The notes: generated by a model not told the origin, from the sequence alone. DNA of 64,000 nucleotides from Arthrobacter sp. AQ5-05 (GCF_003287975.1 NZ_QMKQ01000005.1:122109-186108), one strand, 5' to 3'; positions 8,534 through 16,841 are shown, counted from the first letter of the stretch. Made by a program: numbers and translations.

Positions 8534-9274
8534 ATGGCAAAGGCAGCACCGGCGGAACAGCTTCGACTCTTGGACGTGGCGGCACTGGATTCGCAGGCCA
8601 CCAAGCTCAATCGCCAGATCGCCGAGGCCACCGCCGACGCACAACTCGCTGCGGCCCAGGCCTCCCTCACGGAAGCCCGCGCAGCGCAGGCCGAGGTGCA
8701 GCTCGAGGTCGATGCCGCGGCCGCGGCACTGAAGGAATCCGAGCTGGCGGTCGAAAAGGTCGTTGCCCACATCGGGAAGGACCAGAAACGCATCGATGCC
8801 GGCGCCGGCACGCACCAGGACCTGATGGCGCTGTCCCACGAAATCGACTCGCTCACCGCCCGCCGCAACGACCTTGAAGACACCCAGCTTGAGCTCATGT
8901 CCGCCCTTGAGGACGTGCAGGAGCGGGCCGCCGAGGCGCAGTCGCTCACCGCCACCCGGACCGGCGAGCACGCGGAGCACCTGGCCCGCCGAGATGCCGC
9001 CGTTGCAGCGCTGCAGGACCAGCTTGCCGAATCCCGGGCTGCCCGTGCCACGCTGGTGGCCACCTTCGACGAGGCACTGATCACCATCTATGAGCGGCTG
9101 CGCACCCGCAACGGCATCGGTGCGGCCCGCCTCTTCCACGGAACTTCCGAGGCCAGCGGCATCGCGTTGTCCGCGGGTGACCTGGGCGAGATCAAGGCGG
9201 CACCTGCCGACGAATTGGTCTTCTGCCCCGACACCGGCGCCATCCTGGTGCGCAGCGACGAATGGGGAGCATAG
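8534..9274 (+). CDS. Coiled-coil protein of the C4 zinc-ribbon (zf-RING_7) family, zinc site lost
   Basis: This 246-residue protein starts at ATG after GGAGGAC. Residues about 15-180 form a long Ala/Glu/Gln-rich antiparallel coiled coil. Actinobacterial family members end in a CxxC...CxxC zinc ribbon. Here the corresponding tail, ARLFHGTSEASG and then LVFCPDTGAILVR, keeps only one cysteine, so zinc cannot be bound in the normal way. A possible scaffolding or nucleic-acid-associated role is only inferred. It overlaps the following VOC gene by 13 bases, so the two are probably co-transcribed. Confidence 0.85.
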   Translation: MAKAAPAEQLRLLDVAALDSQATKLNRQIAEATADAQLAAAQASLTEARAAQAEVQLEVDAAAAALKESELAVEKVVAHIGKDQKRIDAGAGTHQDLMALSHEIDSLTARRNDLEDTQLELMSALEDVQERAAEAQSLTATRTGEHAEHLARRDAAVAALQDQLAESRAARATLVATFDEALITIYERLRTRNGIGAARLFHGTSEASGIALSAGDLGEIKAAPADELVFCPDTGAILVRSDEWGA

Positions 9275-9738
9275 GCCCCCACGCGGCCCGGGACTCGGTG
9301 AGTGCGCCCCGTTCCGGTCGGCTGCACCACACGGAGATCTGGGTCCGCGACCTGGACGCTTCCCGGGCCACGCTCGGCTGGCTGTTCCAGGAACTTGGCT
9401 ACACGCCGGGGGATTCCTGGAAGGGCGGAACCAGCTACGTCGGGGCGCATGACTACATCGTGCTGGAATCGGGTCCCGATGTGCTCGAAGAACCACACCG
9501 ACGGAAGGCGCCGGGCGTCAACCACCTGGCCTTCGGTGCCGGATCGCGCCGCAGGGTCGACGAGCTCACTTCGCAGGCGCTGTCCCGCGGCTTTGCGCTG
9601 CTCTTTGCCGAGGCCCACCCGCATGCCGGTGGGCCGTCGCACTATGCGTCCTATCTGGAGGACCCGGCCGGGTTTGAGATCGAACTCGTTGCCGATGCAC
9701 CGGGCGCCGATGGCACGGGGTCCGACCCCGCAAGCTAG
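9262..9738 (+). CDS. VOC (glyoxalase/bleomycin-resistance fold) family protein
   Basis: A 158-residue single-unit vicinal-oxygen-chelate protein. The LHHTEIWVRDLDASRA start and the closing YLEDPAGFEIELV bracket two beta-alpha-beta-beta-beta modules. Candidate metal ligands are the His of LHHTE, His of VNHLAF and Glu of FEIEL. The start ATG lies inside the end of the coiled-coil gene, so translational coupling is likely. Its stop TAG (9736-9738) shares bases with the stop of the convergent yaaA gene (9735-9737) in one CTAG tetramer, so there is no intergenic DNA. Substrate unknown. Confidence 0.85.
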   Translation: MGSIGPHAARDSVSAPRSGRLHHTEIWVRDLDASRATLGWLFQELGYTPGDSWKGGTSYVGAHDYIVLESGPDVLEEPHRRKAPGVNHLAFGAGSRRRVDELTSQALSRGFALLFAEAHPHAGGPSHYASYLEDPAGFEIELVADAPGADGTGSDPAS

Positions 9739-10523
9739 TTTCCGACGGCCCTGAAGGCGTGGTCCTCGGGCAGGATGATGTTAAGCTGGTGCGCCCTGCG
9801 CGCAGTGCCGGGTTCCAGTTCGGCTTCCCAGCGTTCACACGCGGCGGCCAGCAGTTCCTCCGGAGTGGTGACCGCGGCACCGCGGGTCAGCAGGTGCGAG
9901 GCCAACTCCCCGCGCGTGTGCTTGGCAAAGTGGGACACGACCTTGCGCACCCCGCCGCGCAGCTGGAACACCGAGACGCTGACGGTGTTGGCCGCCGGTG
10001 GAACCCACGCGGCGGCATAGGTGCTGGAGCGGCAATCAACCACCAATGAACCTCCGGCCCGTTCCTGGAGCACCGGCGTCAGCTTGGGCTTCCACCAGCT
10101 GGCCAGTTTTCCGATCTCGGGGAGCTTCACGGACATCGACAGCCGGTATGCAGGAATCCGGTCGGCAAATCCGACGGCTCCCCAGAGCGCGGAAATCACC
10201 AGGATGCTTGAATCCGCACGTTCGCGGGCCTCGGCATCGAGCCGCTCGTAGCCCAGCGCTTCGAAGAGCACGCCGGTGTATACAGTGTGGGCGGCGGCCG
10301 CCGGCTCTCTATGCAATTCGATGTTGCGTGTCACCTCGGCAACCAACGACTTGCCCACACCGAGCACCTCGAGCGCGTCTTCGGCGCCCGACACCGCTGC
10401 CAGTGCCATCAACAGCTCATGGCGGTGCGGGTTCAGTTCGGGGAACTGCAGCTCGTCGGGGTTGAACGGGGAGCCGTTCCCGGCAGGTTGTTTGCCCTCG
10501 GAGGGCGGAAGCAGAATCAGCAC
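9735..10523 (-). CDS. yaaA: YaaA/DUF328 family peroxide-stress protein
   Basis: A 262-residue member of the YaaA family, which in E. coli lowers free iron and limits oxidative DNA damage. Family signatures: N-terminal ILLPPSEGK, central ALWGAVGFADRIPAYRLSM, SSTYAAAW and C-terminal VSHFAKHTRGELASHLL. The start is GTG at 10523. It is divergent from the RNase P RNA promoter. Whether the actinobacterial member has the E. coli role is inference. Confidence 0.9.
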   Translation of the reverse strand: MLILLPPSEGKQPAGNGSPFNPDELQFPELNPHRHELLMALAAVSGAEDALEVLGVGKSLVAEVTRNIELHREPAAAAHTVYTGVLFEALGYERLDAEARERADSSILVISALWGAVGFADRIPAYRLSMSVKLPEIGKLASWWKPKLTPVLQERAGGSLVVDCRSSTYAAAWVPPAANTVSVSVFQLRGGVRKVVSHFAKHTRGELASHLLTRGAAVTTPEELLAAACERWEAELEPGTARRAHQLNIILPEDHAFRAVGN

Positions 10524-10631
10524 CGAACCAGCCTAGTCTTCCCGTGGCCTTTTCCCTGATTCCGCTACGCCACCAACCAGGCGACGGCATTTCACCGCCT
10601 GCCGGGTGTTAAGCCGCAACCCAAAAGCGAC

Positions 10632-10637
10632 TAGACT
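10632..10637 (+). promoter_or_regulatory. -10 box of rnpB
   Basis: TAGACT matches the actinobacterial TAnnnT -10. It ends 8 bases before the first base of the P1 stem at 10646, the expected transcription start. The -35 is weak (TTAAGC, 10609-10614, 17-base spacer). Confidence 0.55.
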
Positions 10638-10645
10638 TGTTTGCT

Positions 10646-11013
10646 GGACGGGATGACCAGACGATCGCGTGCCACGCAAGTGGCCCGAGGAACGTCCGGG
10701 CTCCACAGAACAGGGTGGTGGGTAACGCCCACTCGGGGTAACCCGCAGGCTAGTGCCACAGAGAATAGACCGCCCGCATTCGTGCGGGTAAGGGTGAAAC
10801 GGTGGTGTAAGAGACCACCAGCATTCCAGGTGACTGGAGTGGCTTGGTAAACCCCACCCGGAGCAAGGTCAGACAGACTGCTGGGTTGTTCGCTCAATGC
10901 AGTCGGGTGGACCGCTTGAGGGTGTCGGCAACGGCACTCCTAGATAGATGATCGTCACCGCGATTCGGGTAACCGACCGCGGCACAAAACCCGGCGTACG
11001 CGTCATCCCGTCC
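10646..11013 (+). ncRNA. rnpB: RNase P RNA (bacterial type A)
   Basis: This is the catalytic RNA of ribonuclease P, which matures tRNA 5' ends. The ends are fixed by a perfect 12-base P1 helix: GGACGGGATGAC (10646-10657) pairs with GTCATCCCGTCC (11002-11013). Universally conserved core pieces are present in order: GAGGAACGTCCGGGCTCCAC, then AGTGCCACAGAGAATAGACC, AGGGTGAAACGGTGG, GTAAGAGACCACC and, near the 3' end, ACAAAACCCGGCGTA. A length of 368 nt suits a high-GC actinobacterium. The exact mature ends may differ by a few bases. Confidence 0.97.
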
Positions 11014-11335
11014 ATTCACACCACAGCGTCCCTTGCAACCAATGGGATGCAGCGGCTTGTGCGCAACCCAGCATCATGCCGAAATGCCTGAGGAAACCCG
11101 GCGTGCCACAGCCCTCCCGCCACGGAACCGCTGCGGATTCCGGTCCAGTCGGTTTGGAAGTTCCACATCATGGCCGCCCGGCGCGCCGAACCTCCGTGCA
11201 ACCTACACCGGCGCACCTCCCCGCACAGGCAGAAACGCGATCTGGTCCAGACTCTGCCCGTGCCGGGTTGAGCAGCGGGGATGCCTTGGCTAGAATATTG
11301 CCTGCAGATTTCGACGCGCATGAAAGGACACCACC
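11014..11335. other. Intergenic region between rnpB and the 70-residue ORF
   Basis: I see no protein-like reading frame and no strong terminator directly after RNase P RNA. Near the right end is a good promoter for the next gene (TTGAGC 11268-11273, 17 bases, TAGAAT 11291-11296). The remainder is unassigned. Confidence 0.5.
11268..11296 (+). promoter_or_regulatory. Promoter of the small helical protein gene
   Basis: TTGAGC at 11268-11273 and TAGAAT at 11291-11296 with a 17-base spacer. It would start transcripts near 11303, leaving a leader of about 33 bases with GAAAGGA before the GTG at 11336. Confidence 0.5.
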
Positions 11336-11548
11336 GTGCACCAGCTGGACTTGGTCCGTGCCGCCGCCGAGGACGTGGCCTCCGCCCGGATTCTCCTGAA
11401 CGAACGAATCGAGGCTCTCGAGGCCATCATGGCCGCAGCCCTGCACCATGGAGTCTCCGCTGCCCAAGCTTCGGAAGCCGCACGGGCCGCCCAACTGGCC
11501 GGTTCGGAAGAACCACAAGTGACGCCCCGGAAGCTGCAAGTCGCCTGA
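11336..11548 (+). CDS. Small helical hypothetical protein, 70 aa
   Basis: A GTG start follows GAAAGGACACCACC, and a good promoter lies upstream. Codon third positions are nearly all G/C, as in neighbouring real genes. The product is predicted almost wholly alpha-helical (DLVRAAAEDVASARILLNERIEALEAI), negatively charged, with no signal peptide or membrane segment. I do not recognise a family. Possible roles such as a small DNA- or protein-binding helix pair would be guesses. Confidence 0.6.
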   Translation: MHQLDLVRAAAEDVASARILLNERIEALEAIMAAALHHGVSAAQASEAARAAQLAGSEEPQVTPRKLQVA

Positions 11549-11603
11549 GCCGGCACCGGGCGGCGGCACGGGGGGATGTCCCGCCGCCCGGTTCGCCCGG
11601 CAT

Positions 11604-11609
11604 TAGACT
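11604..11609 (+). promoter_or_regulatory. -10 box, leaderless type
   Basis: TAGACT ends 6 bases before the ATG at 11616, the same geometry as at the aldo/keto reductase and VOC genes. No clear -35 is visible. Confidence 0.35.
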
Positions 11610-11615
11610 CAGGTC

Positions 11616-11933
11616 ATGGAGTGGCTTTTCTGGCTGATCGCGATACCGGTGCTGTGCATCGGATTGCTCTGGGCCGCCTCGAAGTTCACGTTTCCCACCG
11701 ACGGTGGAGGCAGCGGAGCCGGTGGCGTCTTCGATGCCTTGAACAACTTCTACAAGCCCTCCGGCTCGGCCGCCCAGCAAGCCCTTGAGGAACAGAAGCG
11801 CCAAGTCCAGGATTCCGCCCAGGGGCAGGACCGCGACCCGCTGGCAGGCTTCCCGCACAGGCCTTCCACACACCCGCACGAGGCCGCGGACGGTTCCGAA
11901 GACACGCCGGGGGAACCCTGGATCCCGCGCTAG
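11616..11933 (+). CDS. Small single-pass membrane protein, hypothetical
   Basis: A 105-residue protein with one N-terminal membrane helix (about residues 3-21, WLFWLIAIPVLCIGLLWAA). A hydrophilic tail rich in Gln, Pro, His and Asp probably faces the cytoplasm. No enzymatic motif is visible. Codon usage fits a real gene. The ATG lies 6 bases after a TAGACT box and the next gene starts 23 bases downstream, so they may be co-transcribed. Family not recognised. Confidence 0.6.
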   Translation: MEWLFWLIAIPVLCIGLLWAASKFTFPTDGGGSGAGGVFDALNNFYKPSGSAAQQALEEQKRQVQDSAQGQDRDPLAGFPHRPSTHPHEAADGSEDTPGEPWIPR

Positions 11934-11956
11934 AACCCCCGCGGGAGCACCGGAGC

Positions 11957-12955
11957 GTGGCAGGCCCCACGACAATCGAGATCGCCTGCGACGACGGCCA
12001 GGTACTGCACGGGCACGTGTTCGAACCAGCGACGCCCCGGACCGATGCCGCCAGCGGGGTACCCAAGAGCATCGTCGTGATTGCCGCGGCCACGGGAGTG
12101 CCCTCGCGCTACTACCGCCGCTACGCAGCCTTCCTTGCCGCGAACGGATTCATCGCGGTGACCTTCGACTACCGCGGCATCGGCACCTCCGCACCCGCCA
12201 CGCTGCGCGGCTTCCGGGCGCGCTGGCACGACTGGGGAACCCAGGACATCGACGCCGCGCTGCGCTGGGCACGGACGCGCCACGGTGGCCTCCCGTTGCT
12301 GCTCGTCGGCCACAGCTACGGGGGTTTCGCCGTGGGCCTGGCACCGGAATCCCGGTACCTCACCCGCATCCTGACCGTCGGGGCACAGCACGCCTTTTGG
12401 CGGGACCACGCCAAGGGCCACCGCGCCCGATTCCTCTTCCGATGGCACCTGTACATGCCGCTGGCCACGCTGGCGTGCGGATTCTTCCCGGGAAAGCGGC
12501 GGGGCCGGCTCGAGGACCTGCCCCGGGGAGTCGCCCTGGACCGGGCGCGCAGCCGCAAGGACTTCACGAGGAACGCACCGGCCGGCCAACGTGAACGGAT
12601 GCGCGAAGCCCAGCGAGCGTTACGCGCACCGATCCGCGCGGTGGCACCCACCGACGACCCCTATGCCACCGGGCCGGCGGTGGCCCGCGCCCTGGCCTGC
12701 ACCCCGCAGGCCCCGGCCAGCACGCACCACCTGGAACCAGGGGACTACGGGCGCGAGGGCATCGGGCATTTCGGGCTGTTTCACGACAGCTACAGCGGCA
12801 CGTTCTGGCACCAGTCCCTGTCCTGGCTCGAACACGGCATCGACCCCTGGGCGGCAAGCGGAACCCTGCCCGGCAGCGGGTCGTGGCTTCAGGAGCACAA
12901 CGGCGCGGTCCCCGGCACCACGGCGGGTGTGAGGGACTTCACCGGGACGTGCTGA
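11957..12955 (+). CDS. Alpha/beta-hydrolase family protein
   Basis: A 332-residue serine hydrolase. A strand motif FIAVTFDYRGIGTS and the nucleophile elbow VGHSYGG (Ser about residue 116) are clear. A late His is likely in GREGIGHFGLF and an acid in PTDDPYATG. The YRRYAAFLAANGF segment and overall layout match the alpha/beta-hydrolases annotated as KANL3/Tex30- or YheT-like in actinobacteria. The start is GTG. Substrate (ester, lipid or peptide) cannot be told. Cytosolic. Confidence 0.85.
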   Translation: MAGPTTIEIACDDGQVLHGHVFEPATPRTDAASGVPKSIVVIAAATGVPSRYYRRYAAFLAANGFIAVTFDYRGIGTSAPATLRGFRARWHDWGTQDIDAALRWARTRHGGLPLLLVGHSYGGFAVGLAPESRYLTRILTVGAQHAFWRDHAKGHRARFLFRWHLYMPLATLACGFFPGKRRGRLEDLPRGVALDRARSRKDFTRNAPAGQRERMREAQRALRAPIRAVAPTDDPYATGPAVARALACTPQAPASTHHLEPGDYGREGIGHFGLFHDSYSGTFWHQSLSWLEHGIDPWAASGTLPGSGSWLQEHNGAVPGTTAGVRDFTGTC

Positions 12956-12975
12956 AGATCGCCGCGTACACATAC

Positions 12976-13112
12976 TAGAATGGGTGCTGGGCCATAGCGC
13001 TCCACCGGGGGAATGATCCTGCTACCCCCTCAAACAACCGCTTCTGCAAAGGTGCTTTAGCGGTAACAACCGGCTTGAGGATCGCCAGCCGGCTGAATCG
13101 GAAGGATTTTCA
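12976..13112 (+). promoter_or_regulatory. Promoter and structured leader of the long GAPDH gene
   Basis: TAGAAT (12976-12981) is a good -10, leaving an mRNA leader of about 125 bases before the GTG at 13113. The leader holds two possible hairpins: GGGGG...CCCCC arms around 13008-13030, and CCGGCT...AGCCGG near 13068-13095, just upstream of the Shine-Dalgarno GGAAGGA. No known riboswitch class is recognised; regulation is only suspected. Confidence 0.4.
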
Positions 13113-14573
13113 GTGACCCAGCAGTCTGTCGAAGCCCTACAGGAATGGAGCGGGCGCGAAGAGCTCGCCGAGGCCATGATCCCGTTGATCGGGCGCCTGT
13201 ACCGCAACAACAACGTGGTGACCTCCATTTATGGCCGCAAGCTGATCAACCAGTCGGTCATCAACATCCTCAAGGCACACCGCGTGGTTCGCCGTGTCGA
13301 GGGCGAAGAGCTCTCCATCGAGCAGACCATGCCGTTGCTGCAGGCCATTGACGCCCTGAACGTCGGCGCCGTCGCGGTCGACCTGGGCCGCCTGAACAAG
13401 AAGTTCGTGGACTCGGGTTCCGCAGACCTGAACGCCTTCCTCATCGAAGAGCTGGGCGAGAAGGTCGGCAAGGCCGGCGCCACCGACGCCGAGCCCACCG
13501 ACGTCGTGCTCTACGGTTTTGGCCGCATCGGCCGCCTGCTGGCCCGCATCCTCATCGAACGCGGCGGCTACGGCCTGCGCCTGCGCGCCATCGTGGTTCG
13601 CAAGGGCTCGGACGACGACCTGGTCAAGCGCGCCTCGCTGCTGCGCCGTGACTCGGTCCACGGCCCGTTTGACGGATCGATCACCGTGGACGAGGAAAAC
13701 AACACCATCCTCGCCAACGGCACGCTGATCCAGGTCATCTACTCCAACGACCCGGCCACCGTCGACTACACCTCCTACGGCATCGACAACGCCATCGTCG
13801 TTGACAACACCGGCCGCTGGCGTGACGAGGAAGGCCTGGGCCAGCACCTGGCCGCCAAGGGCGTTTCCCGCGTTCTGCTCACCGCACCGGGCAAGGGCAA
13901 CCTGAAGAACATCGTCCACGGCATCAACCACGGCGACATCACCGCCGAGGACAAGATCGTCACCGCGGCATCCTGCACGACCAACGCCATCACCCCGGTG
14001 CTCAAGGCACTGAACGACCGCTTTGGCGTCGTGCACGGCCACGTCGAGACGGTTCACTCGTTCACCAACGACCAGAACCTGATCGACAACTTCCACAAGG
14101 GCGAGCGCCGCGGACGTTCGGCAGTGCTGAACATGGTCATCACCGAAACGGGTGCCGCCAAGGCAGTTGCCAAGGCACTTCCGGAGCTCGAGGGCAAGCT
14201 GACAGGCAATGCCATCCGCGTCCCAACCCCGGATGTTTCCATGGCGATCCTGAACCTGAACCTGGAAATCGGGACCACCAAGGAAGAATTGAACAGCTAC
14301 CTGCGCGAGACCTCGCTGGGTGCCGAGCTGCACAAGCAGATCGACTACATCGATTCGCCCGAGGTGGTCTCCACCGACTTCGTCGGCTCGCGCCGTGCCG
14401 GCATCGTTGACGGCCTGGCCACCATCGTCTCGGACAAGAACGCCGTCGTCTACGTCTGGTACGACAACGAATTCGGTTACTCCTGCCAGGTGGTGCGCGT
14501 CATCGAAACCATGGCCGGCACCCACCCGGTCGCCGTGCCGGCGATCGCAGCGGTCCAGACCGCAAGCGTCTAG
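13113..14573 (+). CDS. Glyceraldehyde-3-phosphate dehydrogenase, long GapX/GapB-like form
   Basis: At 486 residues this is about 150 longer than classical GAPDH. The extra N-terminal domain (about 1-125) is helical. The Rossmann motif YGFGRIGRLLARILIE follows, then the catalytic ASCTTNAITPVL (Cys about 290), HSFTNDQN, a C-terminal SRRAGIVDGLA and WYDNEFGYSCQVVR. The long form resembles C. glutamicum GapX/GapB, thought to act gluconeogenically; that role is inference here. GTG start after GGAAGGA. A strong hairpin terminator follows. Confidence 0.93.
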   Translation: MTQQSVEALQEWSGREELAEAMIPLIGRLYRNNNVVTSIYGRKLINQSVINILKAHRVVRRVEGEELSIEQTMPLLQAIDALNVGAVAVDLGRLNKKFVDSGSADLNAFLIEELGEKVGKAGATDAEPTDVVLYGFGRIGRLLARILIERGGYGLRLRAIVVRKGSDDDLVKRASLLRRDSVHGPFDGSITVDEENNTILANGTLIQVIYSNDPATVDYTSYGIDNAIVVDNTGRWRDEEGLGQHLAAKGVSRVLLTAPGKGNLKNIVHGINHGDITAEDKIVTAASCTTNAITPVLKALNDRFGVVHGHVETVHSFTNDQNLIDNFHKGERRGRSAVLNMVITETGAAKAVAKALPELEGKLTGNAIRVPTPDVSMAILNLNLEIGTTKEELNSYLRETSLGAELHKQIDYIDSPEVVSTDFVGSRRAGIVDGLATIVSDKNAVVYVWYDNEFGYSCQVVRVIETMAGTHPVAVPAIAAVQTASV

Positions 14574-14586
14574 CAGCGCGTCCGCA

Positions 14587-14634
14587 AAGCGGGCCGCACC
14601 CTTCTTCGGAATCGAAGGCGGGTGCGGCCCGCTT
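14587..14634 (+). terminator. Terminator of the GAPDH gene
   Basis: A 15-base stem (AAGCGGGCCGCACCC / GGGTGCGGCCCGCTT) with an 18-base spacer lies 14 bases after the stop. The T-tract is short, as is common in high-GC actinobacteria. Confidence 0.8.
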
Positions 14635-14665
14635 CGGCGTTAACGCCCGAATCCGGGGCAGCCGC

Positions 14666-14998
14666 GTGGGTTGCGGCACTCGGGTCCTGTCGATTCTTGC
14701 GCTGGCGTTGTTTGCCGGGATCCCGGGTCTGGCAGCGGCGGCCGTCTGGATGCGGTCGGGTGGGAAGGCGCCGGAGTTCCCGCACACCACCACAGATCTT
14801 TCATCGGGATGCCCGGCGGTTCGGGTCGCGCGGCTGCCTCCTGGCTGGCGAGCCGGACACCTTTGGAGGTGGATACGCCTTCGTGTCCCAGGCGTTGGAA
14901 CGGGGCCCGGCCCCTGGCCCCGAGGGGTGGGACGACGGGAAGTTCCCCACCCGGTCGTTCTTCGAGCCCCGGGCCGAATGGGTGGGACTCAGCCAACG
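14666..14998 (+). pseudogene. Possible frameshifted small exported/membrane protein
   Basis: From GTG 14666 the frame gives VLSILALALFAGIPGLAAAAVWM, a convincing signal or membrane helix, then HTTTDLSSG. Shortly after, protein-like sequence continues in a different frame, TFGGGYAFVSQALE and DDGKFPTRSFFEPRAEWVG (about 14860-14990), running into the end of the convergent gene. One frameshift would join the two. I do not recognise the family. It could also be chance; it is the only coding-like content between the GAPDH terminator and the next gene. Confidence 0.35.
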
Positions 14999-15828
14999 GG
15001 CATGGGCCAGGGCGCAAGACCCTTGCCGACCCGCCATGAACCGCCGTTCTCGATACGCTCAAGCACCACCCGTTGCAGGGACGAGTCCCTCGGCAGCGTT
15101 GAGATCTCCGCGTCCGCGGGCACCCGGAAGGTGAAGTACAGCGCGTCGCCCGGCTCGTCGCGCAGCTCGACGTTCGTGAAGCGTGCGGAAAAAGCGGCCA
15201 TGTTCGAGTTCGGAAGGGCGTCGGCGAGATGCGGATCGAGCAGCCAGGAATCGCAGTAGGCGTGGTCGATGCGGTGTGCGGGGAAGTGTTCCGCCAGGAA
15301 GGTGGCGGCAAGCCGCAACGAGGCATCGACGGAGCCGGCATCCAGCGCTCCGTCTTCGGGGATATGAAGGCCCACCGTCCAGGGACCGCTTTCCGTATCG
15401 CGGTGCAGGTGGAATTGCAGGCGGCCCAGCCGGTACAGCGATCCGGAAAGGTGCAGGGTGGTCCACCACGCGGTGTCGAGCCCGAAGCCGCCGTGCGTGC
15501 GGCGGTGCCAGTGCAGTTGTGCACCGATATCCGCAAGGGTCGCCTCGATCACCGCCGCGGGAATCCGCATCCCTTCCAGGCGGGCGGCCGCCACCGGGGC
15601 GAAGCGCAGCAGCGCCTCGATCCAGGCCCGGGAATCGACGCCCGGCAGCATCCGCAGCCCCTCGGCCGGGAACGAGCCCCAGCGCGCTTCCAGGGCGGCC
15701 AGTGCGCTGCGCACCGGTTCCCCTGCCTCGGTGCGAAGCATGGCTGTGCATGCGCCAACGTCGGGTTCCGGGACGGCGCACAATTCGAGGATTGCCGCGG
15801 CGATCCGCGGGTGAAGCTGCTCAAACAT
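14989..15828 (-). CDS. Acyltransferase-domain protein of the DUF5596 / GNAT-like C-terminal type
   Basis: A 279-residue protein. The C-terminal half shows TTLHLSGSLYRLGRLQFHL, VGLHIPEDG, VDASLRLAATFLAEHFP, DSWLLDPHLADALPNSNM and a closing beta-rich region. This pattern fits actinobacterial acyltransferase-domain-containing proteins with a GNAT-like fold. The N-terminal half is helical. The start ATG 15828 is chosen because AGGT precedes it; an in-frame ATG at 15867 is possible. The substrate is unknown, and the family call is from remembered motif layout only. Confidence 0.7.
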   Translation of the reverse strand: MFEQLHPRIAAAILELCAVPEPDVGACTAMLRTEAGEPVRSALAALEARWGSFPAEGLRMLPGVDSRAWIEALLRFAPVAAARLEGMRIPAAVIEATLADIGAQLHWHRRTHGGFGLDTAWWTTLHLSGSLYRLGRLQFHLHRDTESGPWTVGLHIPEDGALDAGSVDASLRLAATFLAEHFPAHRIDHAYCDSWLLDPHLADALPNSNMAAFSARFTNVELRDEPGDALYFTFRVPADAEISTLPRDSSLQRVVLERIENGGSWRVGKGLAPWPMPVG

Positions 15829-15906
15829 GGTGACCTGCTTGCTGGCGGGGAGCGCCGGTGGGTGCATCGATGGGGGCGTGTGCCGCGAGGGATGCCGGCG
15901 GCGGGG

Positions 15907-16479
15907 CTAGTGGCCGAAGGGGTCCTCGTCGGTGCCGGGCATCCACGTCAGCCCGGGAACTCCCCATTCGAGGGACTTCTTGGCTTTCTTCCAGCGCTTG
16001 GCCCACTTTTCGGGCAGCTTGTCGACGTACAGGTAGCCGTCGAGGTGGTCGTACTCGTGCTGCATGATGCGGGCGAACCAGCCGGTGGCATCGAACGCCA
16101 CCGGGTTGCCGTCGCCGTCGAAGCCCTCAATGCGGGCGAACTCGGCGCGCTTGAGCGGGAAGTTCAGTGCCGGAGCCGACAGACAGCCCTCGATGTCCTC
16201 TTCCGGGTCCGGGGCGGCACCGGAGATCTTCGAGAGCGTCAGCACCGGGTTCACGACCACGCCACGGGTGGGGGCATCGTCGTCGTGCGCGTACTCGTAG
16301 GTGAAGATGCGAAGGCCGACGCCGATCTGCGGGGCGGCCAGGCCGACGCCGTTGGCGGCATCCATGGTGTCGTACATGTCGGTGATCAGCGCACGAAGCT
16401 CGTCATTGAATTCGGCAACTTCCTTCGCGCGCGTGTGCAGCACGGGTTCGCCGTAGATGGTGACCGGACGAATGCTCAA
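15907..16479 (-). CDS. def: Peptide deformylase
   Basis: A 190-residue metalloenzyme that removes the N-formyl group from nascent proteins. All three signature motifs are present: GVGLAAPQIG, EGCLSAP (metal Cys) and the HEYDH metal/catalytic motif. The length is normal. The start codon is TTG at 16479, decided by AGGAG five bases upstream and by the family start MSIRPVTIYGEPVLH; no usable ATG or GTG is better placed. The gene lies downstream of tRNA-His, separated by its terminator and about 200 bases. Confidence 0.96.
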   Translation of the reverse strand: MSIRPVTIYGEPVLHTRAKEVAEFNDELRALITDMYDTMDAANGVGLAAPQIGVGLRIFTYEYAHDDDAPTRGVVVNPVLTLSKISGAAPDPEEDIEGCLSAPALNFPLKRAEFARIEGFDGDGNPVAFDATGWFARIMQHEYDHLDGYLYVDKLPEKWAKRWKKAKKSLEWGVPGLTWMPGTDEDPFGH

Positions 16480-16664
16480 GACTTCTCCTAAGTGCTTTCT
16501 GTGAAACGGTGTGCAGATGGGGAGCGGGAGCCCCCGTGGGCGGCCAGGTGCGTGGCCAACCAAGACGGTAGCGGGGTCCGGCCCTGAACCACAGCGCCGG
16601 ACACCGGGCTGCGAGTGCCTGCCCCGCCCGCCGGAAAAACCGGAAACACGGTGGAATGGCAAAA

Positions 16665-16690
16665 GCCGCTCCGGATTGATCCGGAGCGGC
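16665..16690 (-). terminator. Terminator after tRNA-His
   Basis: On the reverse strand a 12-base perfect stem (GCCGCTCCGGAT / ATCCGGAGCGGC, two-base loop) is followed by TTTT, starting a few bases after the tRNA CCA end. Confidence 0.85.
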
Positions 16691-16695
16691 TTCAT

Positions 16696-16772
16696 TGGGG
16701 TGAGTAACGGGGATTGAACCCGCGACCTTCTGGACCACAACCAGACGCTCTGCCGACTGAGCTATACCCACC
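16696..16772 (-). tRNA. tRNA-His (anticodon GTG)
   Basis: The cloverleaf is complete on the reverse strand. The acceptor GTGGGTA pairs with TACTCAC, the D arm is AGCTCAGTCGGCAGAGC, the anticodon stem-loop TCTGG-TTGTGGT-CCAGA has anticodon GTG at 16738-16736, and the T arm has GGTTCAATCC. The extra G at 16772 (G-1) opposite discriminator C73 is the histidine identity element. CCA is encoded. A TATAGT -10 box lies at 16841-16836, about 64 bases upstream. Confidence 0.97.
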
Positions 16773-16835
16773 AAGTTCGCCCTGAGGCTAGTCGCCCTTG
16801 GCCCGGAATCTCTTCCGAACTGCTGGGCAACGAGA

Positions 16836-16841
16836 ACTATA
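16836..16841 (-). promoter_or_regulatory. -10 box of tRNA-His
   Basis: The reverse strand reads TATAGT, close to the TATAAT consensus and in the most AT-rich patch of the local sequence. A -35-like TTGGCA lies at 16869-16864, with a longer than ideal spacer of 22 bases. Confidence 0.45.

Noticed and set aside
12956..13112. Known riboswitch before the GAPDH gene
   Set aside because: The leader shows hairpins but none of the conserved cores I know (TPP, cobalamin, glmS, ydaO, SAM) can be seen.
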